Assembly: GCA_963855995.1 (NCBI GenBank)
Contig: OY979730.1
Coordinates: 8,471,300 to 8,535,299, forward strand
Reading direction: 5' to 3'
Length of the DNA stretch: 64,000 bases
Source: Muricea muricata
Taxonomy: Eukaryota > Cnidaria > Anthozoa > Malacalcyonacea > Plexauridae
A program made the translations under genes and the position numbers. The notes under the pieces are model-generated. The model made no database searches. It worked only from the letters and a program-made list of their open reading frames with translations, and was not told the origin of the DNA. Numbering within the stretch: the stretch's first letter is position 1; every line of letters begins with the position of its first letter. Of the stretch, positions 1 through 15,000 are shown piece after piece.

Positions 1-9
1 GAGGAGTGG

Positions 10-57
10 ATGGAAACTCATATCAGCCGATTGAACGTTATCATAAACGAGTATTTG
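10..57 (+). CDS. MED23: MED23 exon 1 (start codon exon)
   Basis: ATG at 10 opens METHISRLNVIINEYL, which resembles the vertebrate N-terminus METQLQSIFEEVV. The donor GTAAGT follows directly. The exon ends in phase 0, but exon 2 needs phase 2, so a short exon may lie between them or the true start may be elsewhere. Nine open bases precede the ATG at the window edge. Confidence 0.6.
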
Positions 58-3000
58 GTAAGTATATATCGAAAACGCTGTGCTGATTTTGAAATATCAA
101 ATATGCGCACGTGGAGCGGTGGAGAGACAAATTTAAGTGTCTGTAGTACATAGGGGTAGTTTATATAAACTAGATTCAGTTGAACGCGAATGAATTGAGG
201 GTTAAGACATCGTGGACAATAAAAGTCTCATTCCGGATTGCAACTTGTTTCAGATTAGTCATATAATGTACGAACCCTCTTATTGTTTCAAAGATTGTAC
301 CACATGTACAATTTAGTTCGACAATCAAGTTCCCCTTCTGCATACAAGTTCAATTTTGGCCAAAGTAAACGTAAAATTCTTTCTGTGACTCATTTCCAGA
401 CTGAAATCTTGATCAACATTTACATGATTCCAGAATGATTGTTCGATTCAGAACGGAAAATGGAATGAACTCCATCTGAATGAGTTCCAACTCAATCCGG
501 TTCCATTTAAATAAATATCATTTCAACCCCCTATGGTTGAGCAAAAATGAAATGAGTTCAATCCTGATTGAAACTCAATTTTAATTCATTTTAACACCCA
601 AGCAGTACATGTTATTTCAGGTGAATATACAGTTCTTATTAAAAAATAGCAAATACTGTAGAAGCAAAATAGGGATCCTGGTAATGAATATGAGAGCCTA
701 ACATGTAGCCTATGATAAAACTGTCAAAACAAGCTATAAAGGTTACATTTTGTCTTTAACTTCATTAAGACATCTGCTGTAGTATATATAATTTATATAG
801 TTTGAATGCTATTTTATATATTTAGTCTGAATATGTCCTAAGTTAAATAGTGCATGTCATAATAATAATAACGTTATTTAAGTGTCAATGTGTTTAGCTT
901 GTGCAACTAATTGAGGACACTATTTGTTAACATATTTACAATTATTAGATGTGAACACATTACATTATTACTTTACTTTGAGTATCACATTATAACATTA
1001 TATACATTACATTCTCTGCTACCCAAAAATGGTGGATAAATTAAGTAATATGAAAAGCTGATCATACATGGACCAGTTATGCATCATTCAAGTGAAGTAT
1101 ACTGCATGTATCAATAACAGATTTAATGGCGTCGGATGTAATACACACAGGCATTTTCTGCAGTGGACCAATCAGGAATTAAGTTTGATTGGTACATCTG
1201 TCCAAACGTGAAATGTTAATCAGAGAAACGATCATTTGAAAAGAAACCATCAAAACACACTCATGTTGTCGATCTGCTCTTTTGTTGTTAGAAATTAACA
1301 TCTGGAAAAATGTTTTGTATGAACATATGTATGTACCTATATATATATAAATATTTACCACATTACTGTGAAAAATTTCCAACTGTTAGCTTAAAAAATA
1401 TTTCTCATTTTCCAAAATTTTCTCATATTTACTAGTCAGGCTAGCCGGAAATAAAAAATCACTGTTTAACTGAAATTGGGGAAATTTAGTCTTAATGTGT
1501 ATTAGTTCCATACTTATTTCAGGGTCTGGGGCCATGCCCCCATTCGATTCTTTCACATGGTTGTGTCTTTGAAATGCCATCCTCTAAATTTTGACAGCAA
1601 TATATTGAAAACACATATGTATGTAACCTCATACCATGAAGCACTGAAAAATTATTCAGGTCAAGGCATTACAACGAATTAGGCATTATACACAAAAATA
1701 CATTGAAAATTCCAAACAAGTCTAAACGAATATTGAAAAAATAGTGTATATATATTTATGCCTGATTTTTAACCCTTTTCCTATTTCCACTTTAATTTAA
1801 AGCGGGGGATACCTGGAGAACGAGACAAATTACGGAAAAACTCAAAATGCCTTGATGAATGGATGGTTTGAGTTCATTTAGTAGAATCATACTAGTCTAG
1901 TACACTATTGCAAATGCTGTCATGTTGTTGGCTTGCACTCGCTATTTATAGCTCATTTTCCGCTTCAACCGCATCGTAGCGAAACGTAGCGTATTATCTA
2001 TTGTGCTCACGTCATTAGTTCTACTTGAGTGTTTAAAAATACGCCATGTTTCGTCATGATATACGGTTGAAGTTGAAAACAGGCTTACTCTTCTCAGTAG
2101 GGTAGCCAGCGCTATGACATAGCATGACTAAATTATCGCCTATAGCGAGTAACAAAACAATACTTTTCCTGGTGACAATTTCTCTTTTTTAACAAAATGG
2201 CTTTAAAATCTATTTTTTATCTCTGATTCTTCTAATTCGCACTTCGCCTCGACTATCGGATTACGGACGCTTTTTAAAGTATCCCTTTGAATGCTTAACC
2301 TTGCTAAAGTTACTTTTCTGTATTTTCTAGAAAATCAATGAGTTCCAGTTAGTTTTTTCCAAGTAAGAAATTGTGTTTGTGGTGATAAAATGCACATTTT
2401 TTAATGTTGCACTCTTAAAACTGGGTGTGTTATGAAATACGCAAAAGCATGTTTTGTAACACATTAAATGTGTTAGCGCAAAACAGTTTTATTTACAATT
2501 TTTAAGTAATATGTTTTCTGTGTTAATTAACACGCATAAGTGTGTTATGTACTCCCGTTTTCAAAGTCACTCGACCTTTCGCGAAAATAGTCTTCATTCA
2601 AATCATTTAAAAATAAAACGCAAAGAAATGTATGTCGCAAATGATTAGCAAACTTGAATAATATTATCATCAAAATAAATTCCATATGACCTTACTTGCA
2701 ACTAGACTGTAGCACTTGAATTATTTCACTTTTGATCTAGGGGTAGAAAATATCGCTGACATTTCTCGAGAACATATTCTAAGCAATCGTATATAAAACA
2801 CACAAAGCATACGAATCAACAAGAAATTGTTACACCAAAAATTTCGAACGACTTCAACTTCGTGATACGATTTTTCATTCAGACTATTTTTGGCTCTGTC
2901 GTGTTTATAATTTTGAGAACGGTTGTACTGTAAATTTTATCAGCAGCAGTTGTTTCGCCTATTACACAGTACTCTGAGGATAAATCTATTTTAATTCGAC

Positions 3001-6000
3001 TGGAAATCATATACATGTCTAGAAACATACTGGAAACAGTAGAGAAAAATCATGCAACTATATACGTATAATTTATTTCATATTTATAGAGATTTACGCG
3101 ATGTAAACGAATGAAATAAAAATCGTATTTTCACTGTGGAGAAGCGAAAAAGCGTTTTCATTGGCCGTACGATTTTTTCCACTAGTGAAAAAATATCGTA
3201 TCAGCTTTTTGATTGGCCAACGGTTTTTCTCACTGGTGAAAAAAATTGTATTGTCATTTTGCTCACAACATGGCCGCCGTGTTGGGAAGGAGCGAAAGGG
3301 TATTTGGCTTTTATGTCAAAAAGAGAAGAGCTTCTCCAATAAGAAACATGAAACGGAAAGCAGAACAGCTTTGACTCACTATTTAGGCCAAATAACGGAG
3401 AAACAAATGGTATGAATCTGTTTTGAGAGTTCAATATTTTGTTTCGACATTGTTCGCCTTTGACAGGTTTCCAGTGTCAAAATAATCTCTATGTGTTTGG
3501 CATAAACAAATTACTTCATGGTTGGCTCGTTTGTACGATTTTTATTATGCACTTGTTGTGAAAGATTGCTAAACGAACGAGTGAGCGCAACAACTCGTGC
3601 ATAAAAACCGTACGCACTCTCCAACCATGCAGTAATCTCTATTTATGTCCTGTAGCAAGAGTGGAATTTCTACGCCTTTGCAATGTCGCTGCAGTACTCT
3701 GACCACTGAGTTACAGAGGTAGCTGAGAAGAGTGGTGGTCGATGATGAATTTTTCTCAATTGTTTCTGGTCTTTATGCAACCGCACCTGTATTTTTAAAT
3801 TTATTTTAATCAATCTTTTTATCATTTTTTAGTTTTATCGCTCGTGATCATGTCAAGGAAAGGGAAAAAGAAGAAAAGTTTATTGGATCTTTTAAAGATT
3901 TCTGGAAATCTGTTAATAACTTACTGGAATCCGAGAAAAAAGAAGTGGTAATAGAAATACCGATAGTCCTTTTTCATATACTTAAGGACTTCACCCAGTA
4001 ACGAAGCCAGCCCGACAATTTGGTCATGCTATGCAAATTTAAATCATTATCATTATTCATTTCTTTAGAAATTGATCCTTATACGGTTTATAAACACTGA
4101 AAAATTTGCATTTGCATGACCAAATGTCGGGCTGGCTTCGCCACTGACTTCACCAACACTGTGGGACATTTATAGTATATATACAATATCTTCGCCGGCT
4201 TATTTTCAATGCATGCACATATTCTAATTTTTAGTTTTGATAAGACATTTTAAATTGGCGTATTTTACAAAAACTACATTGTCAATTGTGTTGTCGGTTG
4301 AAACCATTCTACTTTGTCTTATAATACAATATTATTATCCATTGAAACTCCTTAAATTGACAACAGGTTATTGTATACAGTACGTTTGCACATGCAATAC
4401 AGTAACAGCAGCTATTCTACTGAAGATGACTTGTATTATAATATCGAAGATTGTAGAATAAAATGTTGACAATTTACGGAGTTGCAATAATTTTTTTCAT
4501 GAGACATAAAACTCAGTAAAATCCACCCGCATAGGGTTTGCCATCGTCTTTCACTTTTTTTTTTCTTTTTCGATTTTTCATTTCTCGTGTAGTACGTGTA
4601 GTTTCCTATAAGATTTTTATTCTGCCGCGCAGCTGTGAGACCATCCGTTTCAGGCTTTTGCCTGAAGACATTTTGATTTGATTTGTATAGGTTGCAGCCA
4701 CAAACATCAAATTGCTTGGAAAGTTTATTGAAAGAATCCAGGAACAACAAAATCCTCAGAAGATTGAAGTGATGTTTGGTTTGATACAAAGAATGATCGA
4801 TGAAAATATTATCAGGGCAAGGTGCGGAAGCATATCCAAAATGTCCCATTATATACTAAAGTTATCTAGCAATATAAGAAAATAAAATATAATGTTATAC
4901 AAGCATTCCTTTTAAAGCAGAGTTTAGGATACGCTAGCATGAAAACTAACGAGAAAACCTTGATAATAGACGATAAACAAAAACAGATTAACCCTTCAGA
5001 ACTATCCGGTATCGTGTGAAGTGTTACAAAATTGTTATTGATTTACCTTCTACCTTCTCACAGGTATTACCTCTCCAATACACACAAATCACGCTTGCCT
5101 TTGTCAGTTTAATATAGTTTGTTTAGTTTAGTTTAGTTTAATTTGTAACAGGCATTATTCTACTGAAGATGACATGTAATACTTGTCGAAACGTATAGAA
5201 TAAAATGTTGATAGTTTACGGAGTTTCAATTATTTTGTGTTTTGTCAGTTTAGGCCGGCGCATTTAGCCAGACTTTTTTACCCAACCCAACCCAGAGGTT
5301 TTTTACATTTCGTCACGTGTACTCCAGGGTTCTCTCTTTCGCCATAGCTTCATCACCATTAGCCAGAACCGCACAAAAACTCTGGTTTCTTAGTCGTCAC
5401 GGCAGTGTAACGTGACGACATGGCAAAAGTTCGATTCCTGTCAGGGGACGTGTAGTTGTTGATGAATTTTTCTCAACTTTTCCGGGTTTAATGTTCGACA
5501 TATGTAGGAGTCGCACCCGAGATGAAGACAGATATCTTATTATTGCTTGAAAACTCATTTTTATTTGGCAGAATGATATGTGAAGCTGTCCTGAAGTCTG
5601 GTAAACTAAATTTCCATAACGAGTCATCGTGGAGTCAAAGTTTTGAATTTGTTTATACATTGTTGCCTTCCATCGATTATAAGGTAGATCATAAACATCA
5701 ATTGTATTATCCGTAAATGAAATTTTTGCAGCAAGCTTTGTTTCGGAAATATTTCAAGTCAAATGATATTCGCCATCTTGTTTTATAATTGGCTCTATGT
5801 TGGTGACGTCGCATTATGGTAGACTGTTTGAACACATACAAGTCCAGATTAAAATATATGTTATAAAACAGCGGTGTAACTCCGAAAATAAACATTTTTA
5901 ATTTCTTTCTACCGACTAAGTTTCAGTCATTATCACGTTAGAAATGTTCAAAGATTCATGTCGAGATGGATTCTAACATTAAACGTGTTTGCTAATTACT

Positions 6001-9000
6001 TCCTGAAGAAACGAATTTTACCCTAACTTGTGTTTTTACGGCTTTTTGTCCTCCAATATTTCGGAAACTGAGCATGTTATCCCACATTTAACGGCTGGGA
6101 GTATTATAGCTATTTCGAAAATTCTTATTGATAAGTTAATCTTCCCAAGTTTTCGATTAAATTCTAATACAGGGTGTCCCAAAAAACCTGAACATTATTA
6201 TGTATATTTTTACAATTTCTTTATTGAGTAGAATATATACTTGGGACACCCTGTACAATCACAGTTAATAGAATACATGGTTTGGAAACTGATTGAAAAC
6301 ACAATATAGCTCATTATCTATGTTGGGGTAGGTTTATGCAAAAATATGGGTCCTATCGCATCACGTGTATGTTGTTATTTTCCTTTATAAACCAATCGTA
6401 ATAAACCAATTGTTCCAGTTAAGGATGAAGAGTTGAGCTCACACATTCAGCTATTGGTGGTTTACGTGAAAATACAATACACCCGTGACGAGATAGGAAC
6501 CACATTTTTGCCTAAGCCAGGACAATAACATAGATAATGAGCTGTATTGTGTGGTACATGAGTCTCCAAACCATGTATTTTATTAACTGTGGTACAATGT
6601 AAACGGTGTCTCGCTTTCAATTGTGTATCGTTCTATTTTTTTCTAGGGATGTCGTGATATATTCACATTGGTTTTGGAAAAATCGAAAGATATTCCAAAT
6701 GTTATTTCTCAGCCAGCTTCGCCTCAGATCGATGCCGTATTGAAGGTATAGCGTCGCTTCTTGTATAAGCCCTGTACACAGACGAATAATTTTAATTTGA
6801 GACGTTCCCCGTAAAGAGATACCTGTATCTTCTGTATGTCTTGAAAGATATCGATAAGTCGATTTACATATCTTGGTGTTATGTACTGGCAGGTGAAAAT
6901 GATGTTTGTGGTGTTACTGTGAGTTTATGTCTTCACTGGGGAAGCTGAAAAATATGCCTGACCACGGTGGGAATAGAACCTACGACGTTTAGAATTTTAG
7001 CCCTCAGCTCTACCAACTGACCTACGCAAGGTCGGTCAGTTCGAGTATATGTAATATTTCGGACCTGACTCTACCTTATTGGAGGCAAAAACGACACACT
7101 ATATTAACGTACGATAAATTAACGAGTCGTAAATGAAACGACTGATTGAAAATCAGTTGAAAAGCGATAATTTTTACATGTAAGGTTATCACGGGAAATC
7201 TCACAGGTGAGATTATCAGTTTTATCAGTGCCCGAAAGCACTACACTTTATATGTAACAAAATGTAATCATACTTGATTGGTCATTAAGTGATCGATTCC
7301 ACACGGGCTAGCGAACTTGTCAAGGAAACTTGTCAGCTGGGAGAAACTTCAACTCGTCTATAGGCTTTACTCAGTAGTTAGAGGTACATCAATAATCTTC
7401 TCTCCTTACAATTATAATATTTGCTGCAGGTTATTCGTCTTATACTGGACAGAAATGCTTGTCTTCTTCCTGCATATTTTTGTATCAACGAGGTAAGGAA
7501 ATATATAGTTGGAATAAACTGCCTTTCTCATACAGACTAAAGTATATAGGTAACCTCTGTTCTTTAATGTAACATATAATGCAGAACTGCATGACCTAAG
7601 AATATTAATTCAGTTTTTCAGTATCCACACAACATATTGTAGAAAAAAAGCGACGTCGATTAAGGTTTTGCAATGTTTAGTTAAATACAATTTTTGAATT
7701 TGTTTTTTGTGACGTGAGAAGTCCCGGTTTGAGTTTCGCCTCTAACTCATCCAGTAATATTAATAATGCACACTGCAAGTTTATAAGTATCCCGCATAAC
7801 AAACGGCTATGTTATGGTCTGCTGTCCGTGTAAATTCTTGCAATCTACAGACACCAATTAGGTGTTAATTACGGGGATTTAGTGTCATGGGTGTTAATTC
7901 ACACCTTTTCAGTGTTAGATATGTAGGTTTCACATGTTTAACATTCCTTTTTCATCTAGATTCTGAAAATTTATCCTGAAGGAAAAGTTTCGCCACATTG
8001 GGTGAGTTGACATACTAGATTAGTCACCCCCTCCCCCCCCCCCCCCCGTAGAAATACACGTATATTAATGGTGGGATTTGGGGTGAATGTTGCATTGTAT
8101 CGCAACACATCGCTTCTTTTACAAACATTTTCTTAATTATCATTTGGTTGGTTTCAGGCGTTATCAAAGGTCCTTACCGATTTTGTTGATGGATTTAGAC
8201 CGCTGGCCCATTTGGTTACAGTCTCAGGTTTGTAATTTTCTTTTTTGTCTGGGACATCGTGAATTAGTGAACATCCTGGACTTGAATTTCCCCCCCCCCA
8301 AACATCGCGTTCCCCAATTTTACCCTCGATGCCCCCTCTAGCGTTATTTATAATCTCTATTGTTGTATGTCCATATCCTAGATACACCAATGCATAATGT
8401 GGATATGAACTTAGAGTAACGGCAGATAAAGCATCATTTTCATCTGAGTGCATAACATCAATACATAAAACCTGTATCACTTTTACATTGATATCGAAGG
8501 AGCTAGATTGACTTCGGAAAGATCACATACTCGAACCAGACCGCATAGCACAGTTGGCAGAGTATCGGCTAACACTCCAAAGGTCGTAAGTTTGATTCCC
8601 ACCGTGGTCAGACATATTTTTCAGTTTGCCAGGTGTGGCTATAGAAGTCTGTAGAGTAACGTCGTAAACGACAAGGGACATCTTCTTCTATCTGCTGCAT
8701 TCATTATAGCACCTTCAAGTTACCTTTCTCATTTAGGCACTGATTACGTGTCCCAGGTTGGCCGGGATTAGACGTTCCTAGATTCTTGTTAAATAATTCA
8801 TTTCTTCTTTTCTTCTAGGTCGCTCTCATCTCCATCCAATCATAGGCTCTCCTTGCAGCTCATTGCACGCTGTTAATTCTGGCATTTGGCGACTCGACCA
8901 GAAACTACTCACTTTTAGTTTTAAAGTACAGCTACCGTACGATAAGGTGAGTACATTATATGATAGCATATATGAAGCTTCGAGGTTTCCGTCGTACAAC

Positions 9001-12000
9001 GTCCGCTGAAAAAAGCCTGAACAATATTGTTTCCCTTGGGCGCAGTCAATGAGTATTTATTGTTGACCGCGAACAATAGTGGTTGATAAAGAACAGCACA
9101 ATATTGTAATACGTAGTTGATAATTTGTTGTCAATTTATGCGCGCGTATGCAAATATTCTGTGCAGCCATGGAAACGATTTCTAAAAAATAAATAATGGC
9201 GTAGCGCGACCAAATTGTCCGGTTGGCTTCGCCACACACCTAAAAACGCACGTCTTGTAGCAAGGCTGTCAATAAGGCTGCCGTGAACAAGCTGTCTTTT
9301 TCTCAAGTTGTCAACAAGTTTGAAACAAGCTGTTTATGATAAACTTGATGGGATTATCAGACTTGTTACAAGGTTGCCTAACAAGCTATTGTGTCAATGG
9401 TATCATAGATGTAACAATGTTCTTACATTCTTGTGCTGTCAACATTGTTACAGTCTGATGCTCCCACATGCTTGTTGCAAATTGTTAACAGCTTGTTCCA
9501 AACTTGTTCCAGCATCTTGGTACAAACGGTGCGAAGACATCTTGCTAACAGCTTGTGAACAGACTTGGTATAACTTTGCAAGACTGTATCGTATGTTCAT
9601 TTCCTCATAAAATGCGCTTAATATCACAAATATGTCCAATAGAGATCACCAAAGACTCTACTTGAAGGTCTCGAACGCGGCGCAACAACGACCGCCCTAA
9701 ACAACCCAAAAACTGGTAGTTAGACCCGAATGACGATACGGTGCAATTAAAGCGTAATCACATAACAGCCGTCGCTTCACATCACATCAGGATTGTCAAT
9801 CGTGAGGGTTTAAAAGAGAAAAAAAGAAGTTGTAGTATCGATTGTGGATTTTGTTTTGATTTAGGATGTTTCTGGGCGGCAATACAAACTTCTTCGCAAT
9901 ATAATGAAACAGCCACATTCTAGAGAAACCGTCAGTACAATCCTCACCTTGAATAAAACGGTAAGGCTTTGTTAAAATGTTTATGAATTTTTGTAACCCT
10001 TCCTTGTCGAGACATTCAACTTTATTGGATATGCACCGAATAAAGAATGTGGCTATAAGATTGCTTATTTCGTAACATACAAGAATGTAACCTTACTAAA
10101 ACTACCTTTGCGTGTGTGTATGCTATGATTAACATTACAATTCATGTGTAACATTTTAATTACTTTTCAAATAAATAAGATTTTTTGAAAAATTACTATG
10201 CAGAATGACGTCTAATGACTACCACTGTACATTTGTCTCAGACACTATCGATTGCTATCGATTGGTGATACTATCGACACTATTGGTAGAGATTAGCAAA
10301 CTTTATTTCAGAACCATCCTCAAAGATATGAGAAACTAGATTCATATTAATCTGGCACTGCAGAGAACAACGAAAAATTCGTTGTCTCGAGCGGGATTCG
10401 AACTCGCATCTTCGGGTTTCCAGACCGCCGCTCTACCAACTGAGTTATCGAGTTAACTGGGATTGGTAGCGAGTCTTATCCCATTTAAGAGCACGAAATA
10501 TTTTCGTGACGACTTAAGTGTCCTCAAAGACAAGCGTTAAGTCGTCATGAAAATATTTCGTGCATTTAAATTGGATAAGACTCGCTACCAGTCTCAGTTG
10601 ACTCGATAGCTCAATTGGTAGAACGGCGGTCTAGAAGCCCGAAGATGCGAGTTCGAATCCCGCTCGAGGCAACGAATTTTTCGTTGTTCTCTGCAGTGTC
10701 AGATTAAAATGAATCTAGTTTTTTTTAGCAAACTTTGATGGTTGTTTTACAGGTTCGCGAACGATGCCCTGTTTTGGATGAGATTCTCGTAGACCTGGTT
10801 ATGGAAGCCCTTGAGAAGTGCGAACTGGAAACTAGTCTGGAAAAAGTCAGAGTACAATGGCAACGATTGTGCGGTCTCGCAATATCGTATGCTATCTTCA
10901 GTCTTTTGAACTTTGCTGCAATCATCTCGACATTAAGCGAAAAGGTATGGATTAGAACTGTGTTTGGAAACTTGAAGCAATATGCAGGGTGCCTAAAATA
11001 GCGCCATCCAACTTTGATGCTTTTGCTCAGACAAAACTGACAAACTTTCTTATAATTTTAGGATCAATTTTTAGCCTGATTTTTCTTCTGTTTAACGAGG
11101 CGTCACTTGTTGAACTCAGGCAAATAACAACTTCAGCTGAAGAAATTTTCCAGAAGCGGATATTTTGAGCTCCCTCGGAATACTATAATTATCATGTAAT
11201 TGTGAAGCTTAGGACATTAGGACAGTTTATCAATCACAATTCAAGTGATCACAAAGTGAGAATGTTATTGACATTTTAGTGGGGGCGGGGGGTCTTACCG
11301 CTATTACCAAATTCAACACACAAATCATATTTCCTCACGAATCAAATTTTTCAACCGCACTCGCTAAAAAATAAATCTCTAGCTAACTACCTGCTCGAAT
11401 TTAACAGATTAGCCATTGTACGAAAGCTGGATGGTAGGGCTTTCAAACGGTATATGGCTTACCAACTGGCTATGTTTGTGCTTGTTTGAATTTCTGTTTG
11501 AGGCAAGGATTGCGCTTTTTTATACACCCTGTAACTGTATAAATGAGAAAGCGTTTGTTATGTTTAAAGGGGAATGGCAACAAAAAAATTACTGTCACAT
11601 AGAAGTCCATTACAAATTTTTTTATACCTGTTTTACTTCGGGAGATGTTCTCACCTAAATCATCGAACTGTCCACTATCTTGGGATTAATTTTTAACCTC
11701 ATTAACAATGTTTTGGTGACGTCATAACAGGGAAGTATAATATTGTTTGAAATATTTTCAGTCGGTGCTGAAATCTGAAACAATTACCATACGCGCGGTT
11801 ATGGGAGCATATTAATTATTGTGCCGTAAAAATATTTCATGAAATAAGGCAGATATAAAAATTCTGTAATAGACTTTTATATATTGTTTTGGTGCCTGTT
11901 TTAAATGAGACGATAAAAATTTTTGTTGCCATTTCCTATTAAATGAATACAAAGCCATATTTAATTGCATTCACGACCCAACGTTGCGACCCTCCAGTCT

Positions 12001-15000
12001 AGTGTCTTCATCAGGGGTGATCCGACATTGTAGCGTTTACAGGTAATTGTATTAAGGTTGTCCCAGGATAAAGCTAAAAGGTACAGTAAAAGCTAAGCGC
12101 GAAAAGCACAATAGGTATTATTATTTAAATATAGCCATCTTGCATCTTCGTCATGAGGGAAACCGCGACCAGAATGGCTGATGATAGGAATACGATAAAA
12201 TAAACTTTTGCGAGTCCCCTGTTGACCATAACCCATCGTACTTCTCGCGTTTTGGCTTTTTTACACTGGCCTAAAAGAGCCAGTGTCCGTTTTTTCGTTG
12301 TTACAAGTGTGACATTCCATTTTTGACTGCGGGCTCATTTTCAACATGGCGGCCGTCAAGGGGTTGCCTGTAATTTTCGTATTTCACTTTTTTCTAAAGC
12401 TCTGTTTCGGGCAAATTACTGTTGTTTGCGGTAAATCTGAATAAACAGGCCCACGCACAAGCGATGCTGTCAGATTTGTGTTTTCAGGCCAGTGTAAACG
12501 CCTTCCCAGGCGTCTTGTTTGACTTTTTTACCTTTTAGCTTTATCATCATAGGGCAACCTAAATGCAATTAGCCTTATATTCTGTGTAATGTTCTTGTGG
12601 CAAATACCTTTGACAAGAATATTTCCACCTTCTTGGTAAATAACGTTATCCCTTGAGTACATTCGGAGCTATATATGATCTGCAACATCAGACCTGGTTG
12701 CCGTGAGCAAAGTAAATTGACCTTTCCCATAACTACTGTAATCTTTCCCGGGTCAATCTCTCATCAAGGTTTGAACATTGTAGATTGAAGAAGTGCGATG
12801 GTACAAAGGACGAGATTGCCTGATGTGGTTCATTCTGCAACTCTGGGGTGTAACGAATGTTCAGTGGGAGGTGCGCTAACTTTCCTTTATCTTCTATGCA
12901 TACTGATGAGTATAAAATATTTTCTAGAAAACACACCAACAGGATAGCATCGAATCGGATAAAGGATATGATAGAGCAGGTTAAGGCCGGAACACACGAG
13001 ACGACAAATTGCTGCAACATTTTGCTGCAGCAAATCGCTTTGTGTGTCCAGTCAAGCGACAAGTCATATGCGCTCATTGCAGTGATAGTTTGCTGCGACA
13101 AATGGCCTGGTGTAAACGCTAACACTATTTCTGATTGGTTAATTAATATTTTGTTGCCGCGATAGAATTTTGTCTCTGCAGCATATCACACAAAATCAAA
13201 CCAGTTTAATATTGTGCGACATGTTGCAACGACAAAATTCTGTCGCGGCGACAAAATTTTCCAGAAAATTCTCCTGTTCACACGATGAAATTTGTTGTTG
13301 CAGCGATTTGTAGGCTCGTGTGTTCCAGCCTTTAAGATAAGATAGGATAGGATCTGATGTAGGATAGGATATATAATATGGTGATAGGATAGGTGAAGTT
13401 GGGATGGAATAGGATTTTGTCATGCATTGAAAAATGGGATAATTTTAAATTGCAGCCTTATTATTTGTGTTTTTACTTTCATTTAAATAATATTAGTGTA
13501 ATTTTAAGGATTTCATTACATTTTGAAAATGTTTGGTTTTATTAAAGTTTATCAAAAAGTGTTCACAACCTTTATATTAGTGAAGTAATGATATTGTTAC
13601 ATGAGTATACCGTAATTCAGGACTAGGAGGAGGACAGTAACATCTTCATGCTATGTAAATACTGTCACGCTATACAAAATACAACATGCATATATCATAT
13701 AAGTATAGATCAAATATAGTATAAAATGCCATTGAAAAATGGTCTAGAATAAGGTATTTCTCCTCCAGTACATATCAGAAATACAGTCGGTATTAACTAT
13801 TGTTCTTGGATGCAAGGTTGCTGAATATCTTTCCTTGATAGAAGTTCAAATCAGGACCATAAGATTAAATTGCTAAATTGCGACATTTCGAGTTTTGTAA
13901 TGTTTCCATTTTGCAGCAGTTTAAAGACTTCCATCCCTTGATCAAAATGATCGAATTCCTTTATCCAGACAAGAAGGTAAGATCTCCTAAGTCGTCGTTG
14001 TCAAAACACGCAAATGCATGAATCCTGCCTAAAGAGTACCATGAGTACCAGATAAAAACACAAAACAAGCTGCTTAAGTAACACGCTCGTTGATTGGTTA
14101 TTGTGTACGACTGGTCACCAGGCTCCTGTTCATTCTTTTTTACAGCCACTCGCCGTACCAGATTCGAACAGTTCTTCGTTTATGTTTTCCATGGCGGTCG
14201 CATGTCTTTGGAATGTCATCTCAAGCAAGGTGAGTGCGTGTGAAAATCTGGATTGTTTGTTGTTGAACAGGACTACTTTGAGAACAGGGGCATTTGAAGA
14301 TTTATAATCGGGGGAGGGGAGGGAGCAGATATTTATTGTGTTCCTCACAAAGAGTGGATTTGGCTGAGTGGATGGCTCCCCCAAGGGGGTCCGCGGTGCT
14401 TAACGCTCTTATCGGAGAGTACGCGAAAGGATTACTGTGCACTTATGTCAATGTAAAGCCATCCCTTTCTTCAAGACAAGAGTGATGGTCACACTACCAA
14501 ATATAGTGGTTATACTCGTATTCAGGCACTCTGAACCCATGCAATCGATATTAAAACCTAAATCTCGGCTTCAAAACATATCAATTGGGCAGAACACGAG
14601 TATATGAATGTCATACCGGCAAAAACAAAAATAGAAATGTTGTTAATGTAAAATCAGAGAGTTAGAAAAGGCAAACATATATACGTTAAGTAGCTAGAAG
14701 GAGAGATTTATGTCAAATAAACACCCCGAGGAGGACGCGTCCACCGTCCCAGGGCTTTATATAACATAAATCCAGACTTTCGAGTTATTCAACCTACTTA
14801 ATTCTGAGGAGGCCTACTAGAATCTTTCGACTTTAAACAATTTAAGTTGAGATTCTTCCAAATTTTCCCACAACTTTCATCTAATTATTTATTCAAGGTG
14901 TATAGCCTGGATATAACGCGCGGTACATCAAAGAAACTCACTAAGTTAGAGTTGTAACCCAGATTACTCGAAGTACTGAATACGCTAAGATGTTTTAGGA

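Noticed and set aside
8028..8047. Long C-run as a functional site
   Set aside because: Homopolymer prone to slippage or sequencing error; no other signal.
10600..10675. Functional tRNA gene
   Set aside because: Box A and box B are good, but the anticodon arm does not pair and the sequence is half of a larger palindromic repeat. It is a tRNA-derived SINE.
12733..13165. Open frames on both strands across 12.7-13.2 kb
   Set aside because: They overlap exon 12 in the wrong frame or lie within a TTAA MITE.
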